From Marixanthomonas ophiurae (GTDB taxonomy: Bacteria > Bacteroidota > Bacteroidia > Flavobacteriales > Flavobacteriaceae): DNA of 64,000 nucleotides. Position numbers and translations under genes: made by a program. The notes beneath the pieces were generated by a model that made no database searches, was not told the DNA's origin, and saw nothing but the letters and a program-made list of their open reading frames with translations. The DNA is taken from the NCBI RefSeq assembly GCF_003413745.1, contig NZ_QVID01000002.1, positions 806,001 through 870,000 on the forward strand. The letters are read 5' to 3'. How positions within the stretch are numbered: position 1 is the first letter of the stretch; the number at the start of each line of letters is the position of its first letter. This document shows, one piece after another, positions 39,617-49,462 of this stretch.

Positions 39617-42394
39617 TTGAATATTGACACTTTAGATACTAAAAAGAACATACTAATTAAAGGAGCAAAGCTTCATAACTTAAAGAATATTGATGTTGCT
39701 ATACCCCGAAATAAATTAGTAGTAATAACTGGACTTTCCGGAAGTGGGAAGTCTAGCTTAGCCTTTGACACCCTCTATGCTGAAGGCCAACGCCGTTATG
39801 TAGAAAGTCTTTCCTCCTATGCTCGGCAATTTTTAGGACGGTTGGACAAGCCCAAAGTAGATTCTATTAAAGGGATTGCACCAGCTATTGCTATTGAACA
39901 AAAGGTGAATTCTACCAATCCACGATCTACTGTAGGAACTTCTACTGAAATATACGATTACCTAAAGCTTTTATACACTCGTATTGGGCATACATTTTCA
40001 CCGGTTTCAGGCAATGAAGTAAAAAAAGATACGGTAACCGATGTCATTAACTACATAAAAACATTTCCTGAAGGTGAAAAAATGCTCCTCCTCGCCCCTA
40101 TTTATTTAGAAGAAGGGCGAACAATGAAAAATAAAATTCAGGCTCTAGCACAACAAGGATATGCTCGAGTTAAAAATAAAAACACGGTAATTCGTATTGA
40201 TGAATTAAAAGAGAGCAATTTCACAAAGGACTTGCAATTGGTTATCGATAGAATTATAACGAAAGATGATGAAGATTTTTACAACCGCCTTGCCGATGCT
40301 ATAGAAATGGCCTTTTATGAAGGCAAAGGCGAATTGTACATTGAAAAACTATCTGATAATTCAAATAAAGAGTTTAACAACCGTTTTGAGGCTGATGGGA
40401 TGACGTTCCCAGAACCAAACGTACATTTGTTCAGTTTTAATAATCCATATGGTGCCTGTCCCAATTGTGAAGGTTATGGCGATGTTATTGGTATTGATGA
40501 TGATTTGGTAATCCCTAACACTTCCCTGTCCATTTATGAAAATGCCATTTTCCCGTGGCGTGGTGATAGTATGGGGTGGTACCGAGATCAGTTGGTCAAT
40601 AATGCCTATAAGTTCGATTTCCCTATTCATAAGCCCTGGTTTGAGCTTACCGAAGAACAAAAACAACTGGTTTGGGACGGAAATAAATATTTTGAAGGCT
40701 TAAACGACTTCTTTTCTTTTTTAGAATCGAAAAGTTATAAAATTCAAAATCGGGTGATGTTATCACGCTACCGCGGAAAAACAAAATGTAATGTTTGTAA
40801 CGGAAAACGACTACGTCCAGAAGCAAGCTATGTAAAAGTAGGCGGAAAGGCTATTCAAGAATTAGTAGAACTTCCACTTGAAAAGGTAGCTGTCTTTTTT
40901 AAAGAATTACAATTAAACGAATACGACACGAATGTGTCCAAAAGGCTGTTGCTTGAAATAAACAACCGTCTTCAATTTTTAATGGATGTTGGACTGAGCT
41001 ATCTGACTCTGAACCGAAAAAGTAACACGCTTTCCGGAGGAGAATCACAACGAATTAATTTAGCCACTTCGTTGGGCAGTAGCTTGGTCGGCTCCATGTA
41101 TATACTTGATGAGCCAAGCATTGGTCTGCATCCCAAAGATACCGAGCGGTTAATTGAAGTTTTAAAATCATTACGCGATCTTGGAAATACTGTTATTGTA
41201 GTGGAGCATGATGAAGATATTATGAAAGCTGCCGATGAAATTATAGACATTGGTCCAGAAGCAGGAACCTTTGGTGGCGAAGTGGTTTCAACAGGAACGT
41301 TTAAAGATATTTTGAAATCTGACTCCCTTACAGCCAAATACCTAAATGGCACCATGGAGATTGAAGTTCCTAAAAAGCGCCGCAGTTGGAAAGAAAGCAT
41401 TAAAGTAATCGGTGCCCGGCAAAACAACTTAAAAAATATAGATGCAGAATTCCCACTAGGTATTTTTACAGCTGTCACTGGTGTTTCAGGAAGTGGTAAA
41501 AGTACCTTGGTTAAGAAGATTCTATATCCAGCCATGCTTCGGAAAATTGGTGGTTATGGTGAAAAACCGGGCCAGTTTTCAGAATTAAAAGGAAGTTTCA
41601 ACAATATAAAGAACATTGAATTTGTTGATCAGAACCCAATCGGTCGTTCGAGCCGAAGCAATCCAGTAACGTACATAAAAGCGTATGACGATATAAGGAA
41701 TCTATTTGCTTCACAAAAACTCTCAAAAATACGAAATTATAAAGCCAAGCATTTCAGTTTTAATGTAGATGGCGGCCGCTGTGAAACCTGTAAAGGTGAT
41801 GGCGAAGTGACCATAGAGATGCAGTTTATGGCCGATGTACATCTAGAATGTGAAACGTGCAATGGAAAACGTTTCAAAAAAGAAATTCTGGAAGTAACCT
41901 TTGAAGGTAAAAACATTGATGACGTTTTAACGATGACGGTTGATGATGCTATTTCATTCTTTAAAAAACATGATGAGAAAAAAATAACTAAGAAATTAAA
42001 GCCACTACAAGATGTAGGTTTAGGGTATGTACAGTTAGGTCAAAGCTCTTCTACGCTTTCTGGCGGAGAGGCGCAACGTATTAAACTAGCTTCCTTTTTA
42101 ATTAAAGGTACCACAAAGGACAAAGCTCTCTTTATTTTTGATGAACCTACTACTGGGCTACATTTTCACGATATCAAAAAACTGTTGGCATCATTCTATG
42201 CTTTATTGGAAAAAGGTCATACCGTTATTGTTGTGGAGCACAATATGGAGTTGGTGAAATGCGCCGACCATATTATAGACCTCGGCCCAGAAGGTGGTGA
42301 AAAAGGAGGACAAGTAGTGGCAGAAGGCACCCCTGAAGAAGTAGCCAAAAACAAAAAGTCGTTTACCGCTACTTATTTAAAAGAAAAGATTTAA
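39617..42394 (+). CDS. uvrA: Excinuclease ABC subunit A
   Basis: Damage-recognition ATPase of nucleotide excision repair. 925 residues from the TTG at 39617 (940 from an ATG at 39572, less likely because of the promoter position). Two ABC domains: Walker [10 protein letters not shown] near residue 40 and GVSGSGKST in the second half. Signatures are [12 protein letters not shown] and [12 protein letters not shown]. Zinc-finger motifs include CNVCNGKR and CETCKGDGE...CETCNGKR. Full length and intact. Monocistronic. Confidence 0.96.
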   Translation: MNIDTLDTKKNILIKGAKLHNLKNIDVAIPRNKLVVITGLSGSGKSSLAFDTLYAEGQRRYVESLSSYARQFLGRLDKPKVDSIKGIAPAIAIEQKVNSTNPRSTVGTSTEIYDYLKLLYTRIGHTFSPVSGNEVKKDTVTDVINYIKTFPEGEKMLLLAPIYLEEGRTMKNKIQALAQQGYARVKNKNTVIRIDELKESNFTKDLQLVIDRIITKDDEDFYNRLADAIEMAFYEGKGELYIEKLSDNSNKEFNNRFEADGMTFPEPNVHLFSFNNPYGACPNCEGYGDVIGIDDDLVIPNTSLSIYENAIFPWRGDSMGWYRDQLVNNAYKFDFPIHKPWFELTEEQKQLVWDGNKYFEGLNDFFSFLESKSYKIQNRVMLSRYRGKTKCNVCNGKRLRPEASYVKVGGKAIQELVELPLEKVAVFFKELQLNEYDTNVSKRLLLEINNRLQFLMDVGLSYLTLNRKSNTLSGGESQRINLATSLGSSLVGSMYILDEPSIGLHPKDTERLIEVLKSLRDLGNTVIVVEHDEDIMKAADEIIDIGPEAGTFGGEVVSTGTFKDILKSDSLTAKYLNGTMEIEVPKKRRSWKESIKVIGARQNNLKNIDAEFPLGIFTAVTGVSGSGKSTLVKKILYPAMLRKIGGYGEKPGQFSELKGSFNNIKNIEFVDQNPIGRSSRSNPVTYIKAYDDIRNLFASQKLSKIRNYKAKHFSFNVDGGRCETCKGDGEVTIEMQFMADVHLECETCNGKRFKKEILEVTFEGKNIDDVLTMTVDDAISFFKKHDEKKITKKLKPLQDVGLGYVQLGQSSSTLSGGEAQRIKLASFLIKGTTKDKALFIFDEPTTGLHFHDIKKLLASFYALLEKGHTVIVVEHNMELVKCADHIIDLGPEGGEKGGQVVAEGTPEEVAKNKKSFTATYLKEKI

Positions 42395-42472
42395 TTAATA
42401 CTATTTTTTGGCATAAAGATTGAAAGCTATTAAATAAGAAACAATTAGTTTTTTATCGATTAGTTTTTAGTT

Positions 42473-42515
42473 AAAACCCGGAGTTCCTTATATTAAGGGA
42501 AGACGGGTTTTTTAT
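42473..42515 (+). terminator. Intrinsic terminator after uvrA
   Basis: AAAACCCG ... CGGGTTTTTT outer stem with inner TTCCTTA / TAAGGGA pairing. About 80 bases after the uvrA stop. Confidence 0.75.
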
Positions 42516-42584
42516 TTATTCTATCTCTTGATTAAACAAAGTAGCTAGTTTTCCTCCTTCTCTTTTTGTGAAAAGCCGGGTTTT

Positions 42585-42640
42585 CTCCTTCTCTTAATAA
42601 GGGAAGGTGGCCCGAAGAGTCGGAAGGGCTTAAAGCCCAA
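42585..42640. repeat. REP-like intergenic hairpins
   Basis: CCTTCTCTTA (42587-42596) pairs with TAAGGGAAGG (42598-42607). Short hairpins CCGA-agag-TCGG and GGGCTT-AAAGCCC follow. Widespread Bacteroidota intergenic elements have this style. It occupies part of the 385-base uvrA to 42780 gap. Confidence 0.45.
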
Positions 42641-42700
42641 AATTTAAAACACTGCCTCAGTTAAACAACAAAACACCTGATAATCAGAAATTTAACAATC

Positions 42701-42718
42701 TTGGCACGATGATTGTTT
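42701..42718 (+). promoter_or_regulatory. Sigma-54-like promoter
   Basis: TTGGCACG-ATGA-TTGTT is one base short of the consensus TGGCACG-N4-TTGCW, with GG and G(T) 10 bases apart. It stands 62 bases before the ATG at 42780. No enhancer-binding regulator gene is nearby. Confidence 0.6.
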
Positions 42719-42779
42719 CATACTAAACGTACCGAGCTGACCAAAAATTTAAAGCAAGTACAACTTAAAAACCTCTATT

Positions 42780-44063
42780 ATGAAAAAAGTAACCTTATTC
42801 TTATTCAGTATATTTCTAATAAGCCTTACTGCAACAGCAAAAAGTAACGCTCCAGAAGAAATTTCAAATTACAGTTACGATGGGAAATCGTATGTGTTTG
42901 TAGAAGGAGATGTTGAATTTTCAGTATTTCCAGATGGTCAGTTCGATTTTGTGTACTTAGGTCAAAACCGAAGTAATGTTAATGTAAACGTAAATACGCG
43001 CAATGTAAATATTTCATTTAACAGTGGATATGATTATGAAGCATATGTTCAATATGATGATTATGGTGCCGTGATTCAAGTGGAAGAAATTCCTATATAT
43101 TATGATGAATACGGTCGCGTTGTTGAAGTAGGCAATACTGTAATCCGCTATAACGACAGACGTATTGTACGTGTTGGAGGCTTACATGTAGTTTATAATA
43201 ATTACGGACATTTTTCACACGTTACTGGATATATTAACTTATGGACTCCAAAGTATGTATACCGTCCATGGCACGTATATTATGCAAGACCATATTATTC
43301 AAACTGTGTAGTATATGATAATCCTTATAGAAGATATTATAGTCCACACCGTTATAGTTGGGTAAAGCATAGAAGTTATTATAATAATAGACATCGTGTA
43401 GCCTACAATAATGGTAGAAGAGACTTTTACCGTCCAGGAAGTCGCAAACATTATAAAAATGGTCGTGTAGTAAAGCGTAGCGATTATAATCCAAACCGGC
43501 GTAACACCTATGCAACTAATAACCCACGTAGAAGTAACGTAACACGCACTAACAATCGTGCATCAGTTGCCAAAGGGACAAATTCTCGAGGGAACACAAA
43601 AGCAGTTCGAAGTTCATCTAATAACAAGCGAAATGTTATTTCTAGAAACGACACTAAAAGATTAAATACCGTTCGGAAATCGACGACTAGGAATAATCGA
43701 AATAGTACTTCCGGTCGCAATGTTATTTCTAAAACAAACTCTAGAAGCGCTAAACCTAAAACGACTGTAAAAAGAAACCGAACAGACACCCGTAACACAC
43801 GAAGTGTTTCAAGAAGTAGTACGCCTCGAAAAGTTAGCTCTAATAGAACTCAAAGTATAAACAAACGCGCAAGCAGTTCAAATAAAAGAAAGGCTGTTTC
43901 ACAAAATAGAAGAACAAGCACAAATAGTAAAACGTACCGTTCAAGTGCTCCAAAAAGAAGTACTGCAAAACGAAGCAGTTCGGTAAAAAAATCTAATTCT
44001 CGTGGAACTAGTAAAAGTAGCCGATCGTCTTCAAGTACTAGTAGACAAAGAGGTCGCGGATAA
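42780..44063 (+). CDS. Secreted protein with Arg/Ser-rich basic tail
   Basis: 427 residues. The signal peptide (LFLFSIFLISLTATAKS) is followed by an N-terminal half of repeated Tyr-rich beta segments (YDYEAYVQYDDYGAVIQVEEI, YYDEYGRVVEVGNTVIRYND). From about residue 205 comes a roughly 220-residue low-complexity tail of Arg, Ser, Asn, Thr and Lys (for example RRSNVTRTNNRASVAKG, SSSNKRKAVSQNRR). The product is extremely basic. It may bind nucleic acid, teichoic or polysaccharide anions outside the cell. A sigma-54-like site precedes it, so it may be stress-induced. Confidence 0.8.
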   Translation: MKKVTLFLFSIFLISLTATAKSNAPEEISNYSYDGKSYVFVEGDVEFSVFPDGQFDFVYLGQNRSNVNVNVNTRNVNISFNSGYDYEAYVQYDDYGAVIQVEEIPIYYDEYGRVVEVGNTVIRYNDRRIVRVGGLHVVYNNYGHFSHVTGYINLWTPKYVYRPWHVYYARPYYSNCVVYDNPYRRYYSPHRYSWVKHRSYYNNRHRVAYNNGRRDFYRPGSRKHYKNGRVVKRSDYNPNRRNTYATNNPRRSNVTRTNNRASVAKGTNSRGNTKAVRSSSNNKRNVISRNDTKRLNTVRKSTTRNNRNSTSGRNVISKTNSRSAKPKTTVKRNRTDTRNTRSVSRSSTPRKVSSNRTQSINKRASSSNKRKAVSQNRRTSTNSKTYRSSAPKRSTAKRSSSVKKSNSRGTSKSSRSSSSTSRQRGRG

Positions 44064-44091
44064 TAAAAATTTTTGGTTGGTTAGTTAGAAA

Positions 44092-44122
44092 TCCCTGTTA
44101 AGCGAAAGTTTAGCGGGGGTTT
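44092..44122 (+). terminator. Weak intrinsic terminator
   Basis: TCCCTGTTAA / TTAGCGGGGG stem with three G-T pairs and a short T-run. Confidence 0.5.
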
Positions 44123-44131
44123 CGCATTTTA

Positions 44132-45418
44132 TTACCTAGCAACCTTTTGTATAACTTCAGCCATATGTTTCGTCAAGTTTCTACGACTGTATTTTGAAAT
44201 GTTTTTTGAATTCACACCTAGTGCTCCTTTTTTATATTCAGAATATAATTGCAAGATATTAGATTTCAATTTTTTCTTTTCTGAATAGTTAAAAAACTGA
44301 CCGCTCTCCGTTTCAGAAATTAACTGCTTCATATCACTTCCATTCGGACCTAAAGCAACGATAGGACGTTTAGCTGCAAAATATTCAAACAACTTACCTG
44401 GTATAATAGCTTTTGTTTCCGGGCGGTCTATTTCAAGAAGTAAAAGCACCTGAGCATTGTGTTGCATTTGTAAAGCTTCAGAGTGCGAAACATAACCTAA
44501 CAACCTTAAATTATCTTTCAATCCTTGCTTTTTAATACTTTCAACCACACTTTCACTTATAGTTCCAGCAAGTGTTAATTGAAAGTCAGAAGCAAATTTT
44601 TCATTTTCTGAAACCAATTCTGAAAGTACATTCCATAGAACAGAAGGGTTGCGTTCGCTTAATAAAGAACCAACATGAGCAATGGAAAATTTGACGTCAA
44701 GATTAGGGGTGATTTTTTCTCTAATTTCGTATCCGTTTGTAATTACTTCAATCGGCTTTTGGGTAATTTCCTGAAATTCTTTTTTGGTCGTTGGGCTGGT
44801 TACGCTAATTAAATCAGCGTTTTGCAATACTTCGGCTTCTAATTTTTTATGTTTTTTTTCTGAAGCTTTAGTAAGCCGTAACGATTTATGATAATGTATC
44901 GTAGTCCACGGATCTCTAAAATCGGCAATCCATGGAAGTTTTGTTTCCTTTTGTAACTGAAATCCAATTAAATGAAGACTGTGCGGTGGTCCCGTTGTAA
45001 TTATTGTATCGATTGAATTTTCTGAGAGATATTTTTTCAGAAAATTTACAGAAGGCTTAACCCATCCCACTCGAGCATCAGGGATAAAAAAGTTTCCACG
45101 AATAAAAAGTAATAATTTTTCTATCGAAGATTGCTTTTTTTCAGAGATAATCCCACTACTTATTTGTGATGTTTTCTTTTTAGAAAATAGTTTGGCAAAT
45201 TTATAGGGTTCGTTTACAGGGTGTTTCAGGATTTCAATATCGTTTGGTACTTCGGCTTCAAAGCTTGGATCAATTAATGGATAATGCGGGTTTTCCGGCA
45301 CATAAACAATCGGTTCTATTCCAAACTCTTTGAAGTATTTTACAAAATTAAGCCAACGTTGAACACCTGGTCCACCTGCTGGAGGCCAATAATAGGTTAT
45401 GATCAATACTTTTTTCAT
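44132..45418 (-). CDS. Glycosyltransferase (GT4/GT1 fold)
   Basis: The 428-residue GT-B fold enzyme begins KKVLIITYYWPPAGGPGVQRW, the glycine-rich N-terminal loop of family 4 transferases. WIADFRDPW and ITTGPPHSLHLIG are acceptor-domain blocks. AHVGSLLSERNP and AIIPGKLFEYFAAKRPIVALG (with the E-x7-E-like donor site) are in the C-terminal domain. It probably adds a sugar to a surface or capsular glycan. It is 5 bases downstream of the YfhO-type gene, so the two form an operon. Confidence 0.87.
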   Translation of the reverse strand: MKKVLIITYYWPPAGGPGVQRWLNFVKYFKEFGIEPIVYVPENPHYPLIDPSFEAEVPNDIEILKHPVNEPYKFAKLFSKKKTSQISSGIISEKKQSSIEKLLLFIRGNFFIPDARVGWVKPSVNFLKKYLSENSIDTIITTGPPHSLHLIGFQLQKETKLPWIADFRDPWTTIHYHKSLRLTKASEKKHKKLEAEVLQNADLISVTSPTTKKEFQEITQKPIEVITNGYEIREKITPNLDVKFSIAHVGSLLSERNPSVLWNVLSELVSENEKFASDFQLTLAGTISESVVESIKKQGLKDNLRLLGYVSHSEALQMQHNAQVLLLLEIDRPETKAIIPGKLFEYFAAKRPIVALGPNGSDMKQLISETESGQFFNYSEKKKLKSNILQLYSEYKKGALGVNSKNISKYSRRNLTKHMAEVIQKVAR

Positions 45419-45423
45419 AACAA

Positions 45424-47871
45424 TTAGGTATTATCGATTTCAGTTTTATTTTTTTTAAAACCAAAATAGATTCCCCCTATCAACAACAGGACAAAAATGA
45501 GGGTGCTTATCAAACTTACGGTACTTCCCGTTTGTATAACTTTAGGCTCAAACTTAAACTCTATTTTATGAATCCCTTCTGGAATGGTCATCGCCCGTAA
45601 CGCATAATTAGCTCTGTAATAATCCGTTGGTTCTCCATCAAGATATACATTCCAACCGTGGGGGTAATATATTTCAGAAAACACAGCCAGTTGTGGAGAT
45701 TTTGTAGCAGTTTCATACACTAAATGTTGTGGCTCGTGCTTTACTAAATCAATAGTTGCCGTGCTATCACGACTTATTTTTTCAACAGGTAATTTATCTT
45801 TAAATTTCTTAGGAATTATAGCTGTTTTCTTGGTGTCTAAACTATCTAATAACAATAACTCATCGTTTGCATTATCTGCCAAAATCACATTATCAACAAA
45901 CCACGCATTGCCATTTGCATAGGGATTTCGCTGTGCCACTGCTCCCCCATTTTCACCTTGAGTAATAATATATTTTACATTTAGCATATTGAGCATTCCA
46001 ATATTACCCCTGCTTATGTAAAATTCATTAAGGTCTTGCATTCTACCTGGTTTGGCAGCGTGATAGCCTCCCAATGCATTGTGATAATAACTGGCGCGCC
46101 CACTATTAAAAGCATTTGAAGTAGCATCATATACTCGATAATTACTATCATCTTTTAAGATTTGAAGATCGGCTCCGTTTTTTTGAAACGGTTGTTCCAT
46201 CACCCTTGCTTGCACGAAATCGTCATTGTTTACATACCGCCTGTCCACTCCTACTAGATCGATTACAATTAAAATAGCGAGCACTGAAATTACAGTTATT
46301 TCTTTCAGTTTATTCTTTAAAAAGAACCATAACGCCCCACCTGCAAGCAAAACAAAGATTAACGATCGGATGGCATCTGAAGTCAACATTGCTGCACGAT
46401 CATCTCGAACAGCATCAAGAACCGGTAGACTTAAGCTTTCACGAATATTTGCATCATAAAATGAGTTTGAAAAATCTAAAAGTGACGACTTAAATAGAAT
46501 AAATAATAAGGCTACGCCCCCTGTTATTCCGGCGCTGTACAACAAGGCTTTCTTTTTTTCTTCTTCTCTTTCAAATCTACTGAAAAATTGGTGCAATCCT
46601 ATCACTGCCAAAATCGGCAAAATCAATTCAATAATTACTTGAATAGAAGAAACTGCCCTAAACTTACTATACAACGGAACATAGTCGATAAAAAATTCCG
46701 TCAAGAAACTAAGGTTTTTCCCCCAAGAAAGGAACAAGCTCAATAAAAAAGCAGCTGTAATCCACCATTTTAAACGGCCTTTCACTAAAAATAATGCCAA
46801 AATAGCCAAAAAGACTACCACCGCACCAATATAAGCGGGTGCTGCTACAATTGGCTGGTCGCCCCAATAGGTGGGCAATTGATTTAAAATCTGGCTAGCT
46901 TCATGTGGCGATGCACCCATTTTTAATAATGCTTCTTTGGTTTCACCATCCTCTGGCAATGGGTCACCAGATCCACCTCCCATGAAATTTGGGATAAACA
47001 AGTTTAATGTTTCCAGCTTTCCGTAGCTGTATTCTGTAATATAATCAAAATCAAGACCGCCTACATTATCTTTAGGCGAACCATCAGCGTTGATTGTTAA
47101 TTCACTATTTCCTCGGGTAGATGTGTCTGCATATTCTTTTGTTGCTAAAATATTAGTAGCATTGAGACCAACAGCGATTAAAACTCCAAGTACCATAACA
47201 CCTAAAGCTTTAAAATAATGAGGAAGCATTTTTTTCTTGAATGCATCAACTAAATAAGCAATACCTATACAAATAACCAGAAATAGCAAATAATAAGTCA
47301 TTTGGTAGTGATTGGAAACCAATTCGAGTCCCATGGCAACTGTGGTCAATAAAAAACCATAAAGAAATTTACCTCGAAAGGTCAATAAAATCCCGCTCAA
47401 TACCAACGGCATATAGGCAATAGCATGGGCTTTGGCATTATGCCCCACACCGAGAATTATAATAAGGTAGGTTGAAAAACCAAAGGCTAATGCTCCAAGG
47501 AAAGCAAGTTTATAATCAACTTTTAATACTAATAATAAAATGTAAAGGCCTATGAAATATAGAAACAGATAATCTGCCGGCCGCGGTAAAAACCGAATAG
47601 CAAGATCTAAATCTTTAATATAATTATGGGGATATTTAGCTCCCAATTGGTAGGTGGGCATACCGCCAAAAGCAGCATCGGTCCAATACGTTTCATTTCC
47701 AGTTTCAGCACGGTAATCTTTTAATTGCTTGGCCATTCCTTGATATTGAGCTATGTCGCTTTGAAAAATGGTTTTTCCTTGCAAAACAGGACTAAAATAA
47801 GCCAGCGAAGCAATTATAAAAAGAATGAAAATTATAAGATGCGGTAGAAATTTTTTAAGCGAATGCTTCAT
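45424..47871 (-). CDS. YfhO-family membrane protein (GT-C-like)
   Basis: 815 residues from the ATG at 47871; a TTG four codons upstream is possible. About 12-13 hydrophobic helices are followed by a soluble C-terminal domain, and a last helix (TVSLISTLIFVLLLIGGIYF). LKKFLPHLIIFILFIIASLAYF starts it, and the early SDIAQYQGM loop resembles the donor-binding loop of YfhO. YfhO proteins act in glycosylation of teichoic acids or lipids; the substrate here is unknown. Promoter element CAAAAATA (minus TATTTTTG) is at 47907. Confidence 0.88.
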   Translation of the reverse strand: MKHSLKKFLPHLIIFILFIIASLAYFSPVLQGKTIFQSDIAQYQGMAKQLKDYRAETGNETYWTDAAFGGMPTYQLGAKYPHNYIKDLDLAIRFLPRPADYLFLYFIGLYILLLVLKVDYKLAFLGALAFGFSTYLIIILGVGHNAKAHAIAYMPLVLSGILLTFRGKFLYGFLLTTVAMGLELVSNHYQMTYYLLFLVICIGIAYLVDAFKKKMLPHYFKALGVMVLGVLIAVGLNATNILATKEYADTSTRGNSELTINADGSPKDNVGGLDFDYITEYSYGKLETLNLFIPNFMGGGSGDPLPEDGETKEALLKMGASPHEASQILNQLPTYWGDQPIVAAPAYIGAVVVFLAILALFLVKGRLKWWITAAFLLSLFLSWGKNLSFLTEFFIDYVPLYSKFRAVSSIQVIIELILPILAVIGLHQFFSRFEREEEKKKALLYSAGITGGVALLFILFKSSLLDFSNSFYDANIRESLSLPVLDAVRDDRAAMLTSDAIRSLIFVLLAGGALWFFLKNKLKEITVISVLAILIVIDLVGVDRRYVNNDDFVQARVMEQPFQKNGADLQILKDDSNYRVYDATSNAFNSGRASYYHNALGGYHAAKPGRMQDLNEFYISRGNIGMLNMLNVKYIITQGENGGAVAQRNPYANGNAWFVDNVILADNANDELLLLDSLDTKKTAIIPKKFKDKLPVEKISRDSTATIDLVKHEPQHLVYETATKSPQLAVFSEIYYPHGWNVYLDGEPTDYYRANYALRAMTIPEGIHKIEFKFEPKVIQTGSTVSLISTLIFVLLLIGGIYFGFKKNKTEIDNT

Positions 47872-47906
47872 AGCCACTGTCAATTTTTTTGAAGTGTGAA
47901 AATTAA

Positions 47907-47914
47907 CAAAAATA
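47907..47914 (-). promoter_or_regulatory. -7 element for the YfhO-GT operon
   Basis: TATTTTTG on the minus strand, exact TAnnTTTG, 36 bases before the ATG at 47871. Confidence 0.45.
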
Positions 47915-48083
47915 TGCTACAATTGGATATACATCTTTAGATATAAATAGAAAAAATCGCTATGCTGAAAGAATATGAAATATAGGTTATTATAAAACTA
48001 AAACGCTAAAGTCTATTTCTAGTAGTATTTATACTAAAGAATTTTACAAACAGCCATACATCATACGATTATGATTTTTAAAA

Positions 48084-48350
48084 TCAATCTACTTCTTCGT
48101 AATCCACATAATCCCCTACAGTAGATTTTTGTGATTTTTTTCTGTTTGGCACTTTATCGATCGTTACTTTACCTTCTTTTTCTTTTTTTGAATTAGGGTT
48201 ACCTTGAGTTCCGTTAAAAGCTTGCTCAAAACGTTGGCCTGCTTTTTTAGCAATGTACTTCATTAAATATGGTGTAGCCCAACGGATTAAGAATTTTAAT
48301 CCGAAAAATACCAGAAGGATAATTAATATCGTTTTCAAAAACGTAATCAT
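48084..48350 (-). CDS. DUF4834-type small membrane protein
   Basis: 88 residues from the ATG at 48350. An N-terminal helix (ITFLKTILIILLVFFGLKFLI) is followed by a polar, Lys-rich tail ending GDYVDYEEVD. This is the DUF4834 layout common in Flavobacteriia. Its role is unknown. A TTG start at 48359 is unlikely because the -7 element TATTTTTG (48357-48364, minus) overlaps it, and the ATG would then give an almost leaderless transcript. Confidence 0.82.
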   Translation of the reverse strand: MITFLKTILIILLVFFGLKFLIRWATPYLMKYIAKKAGQRFEQAFNGTQGNPNSKKEKEGKVTIDKVPNRKKSQKSTVGDYVDYEEVD

Positions 48351-48356
48351 AGAGTT

Positions 48357-48364
48357 CAAAAATA
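48357..48364 (-). promoter_or_regulatory. -7 element for the DUF4834 gene
   Basis: TATTTTTG on the minus strand, 6 bases before the ATG at 48350. Confidence 0.4.
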
Positions 48365-48419
48365 CATAAACCCGTATAAAAAGACGAAAGCAATTTATTA
48401 AATAAATGATAAATTCTTA

Positions 48420-48427
48420 TATCTTTG
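48420..48427 (+). promoter_or_regulatory. -7 element for the transporter-like gene
   Basis: TATCTTTG, exact TAnnTTTG, 19 bases before the ATG at 48447. Confidence 0.45.
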
Positions 48428-48446
48428 AATCAAACCCAAAACAACG

Positions 48447-49454
48447 ATGAACAACCGAATTGTTTACTTTCTCCTAATAGCTTTTATAGCAACCACGACG
48501 CTTTCGGCACAATACACCGAAATACTCAACGCCAATAGGCCTGGTAGCTCACAAGGTGCTTTTTCAGTAGGAACAAACGTTTTACAATTTGAATCTGGGT
48601 TAAGTATTGGAAAAGAAGAACATCGATTATTATTTACTGAAGCTAATACTTTTTCTTGGGATTACGCAATTAGGTATGGCGTATTAAAAGAAGAACTTGA
48701 GGTGAGCTTAATGGGTAACTTTCAATCTAACAAAGTAACAGACACCCGTGGAGCGAACAACTTTGAACGTAATTTTGCCAATTTTAAAAGTAATACCTTA
48801 GGAGCAAAATATTTGTTATACGATCCGTACCGCAACCGCGAAGCAAAAGGTCCTAATTTATATAGTTGGAAAGCCAATAATCGCATACAATGGGCCGACT
48901 TAATTCCAGCCATTTCTGTTTATGCAGGAGCAAATTTTGACATAACAGAAGACAATCCTTTTACACCTGAAGCAGAAAAATCTATTAGTCCAAAGTTTGT
49001 GCTATCAACACAAAACAACTTCATTGGAGGCTTTGTATTTGTAACTAATATTATTGTAAATCGAGTTACTACAGATAACCCTGAATATGGATACATACTT
49101 ACATTAACACACGCTACAAATAGGTATTTTTCTATTTTCTTAGAAAATCAAGGTATAAAAAGTGACTTTTATGCCGATCAATTGCTGCGAGGTGGTGTAG
49201 CTGTCCTTATAAATAAAGATTTGCAGGTTGACCTTTCTGGTACACTAAATTTTAAAGATACTCCTTCCCTTTGGAGAGCAAGGCTTGGTGTCGCTTATCG
49301 GTTTGATATGCACCGCGAAGACGAGTTTATAGAAGAAAAAGGAAAAAGCGGGCGTGATAAAAGAAAAAAATACAAGGAGCAGAAAAAAGAAAAGAACGAA
49401 CGTAACAAACGAAAAGATCTCTTGGAAGATGATGGAGATGGTAGCCAATTGTAA
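48447..49454 (+). CDS. Outer-membrane beta-barrel, transporter-like
   Basis: The 335-residue protein has a signal peptide (IVYFLLIAFIATTTLSAQ). It then has alternating beta strands: ILNANRPGSSQGAFSVGTNV, EYGYILTLTHATNRYFSIFL and LQVDLSGTLNFKDTPSLWRA. The early NRPGxxxG block is typical of phenol-degradation-type transporter barrels in Bacteroidota. The C-terminal tail is strongly basic (RDKRKKYKEQKKEKNERN). Substrate unknown. The next gene follows after 8 bases, so they are probably co-transcribed. Confidence 0.78.
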   Translation: MNNRIVYFLLIAFIATTTLSAQYTEILNANRPGSSQGAFSVGTNVLQFESGLSIGKEEHRLLFTEANTFSWDYAIRYGVLKEELEVSLMGNFQSNKVTDTRGANNFERNFANFKSNTLGAKYLLYDPYRNREAKGPNLYSWKANNRIQWADLIPAISVYAGANFDITEDNPFTPEAEKSISPKFVLSTQNNFIGGFVFVTNIIVNRVTTDNPEYGYILTLTHATNRYFSIFLENQGIKSDFYADQLLRGGVAVLINKDLQVDLSGTLNFKDTPSLWRARLGVAYRFDMHREDEFIEEKGKSGRDKRKKYKEQKKEKNERNKRKDLLEDDGDGSQL

Positions 49455-49462
49455 TAAATCAT

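Noticed and set aside
43508-43798. Minus-strand frame rich in Leu/Val/Arg opposite the Arg/Ser tail
   Set aside because: Mirror of the low-complexity tail sequence; no independent support.
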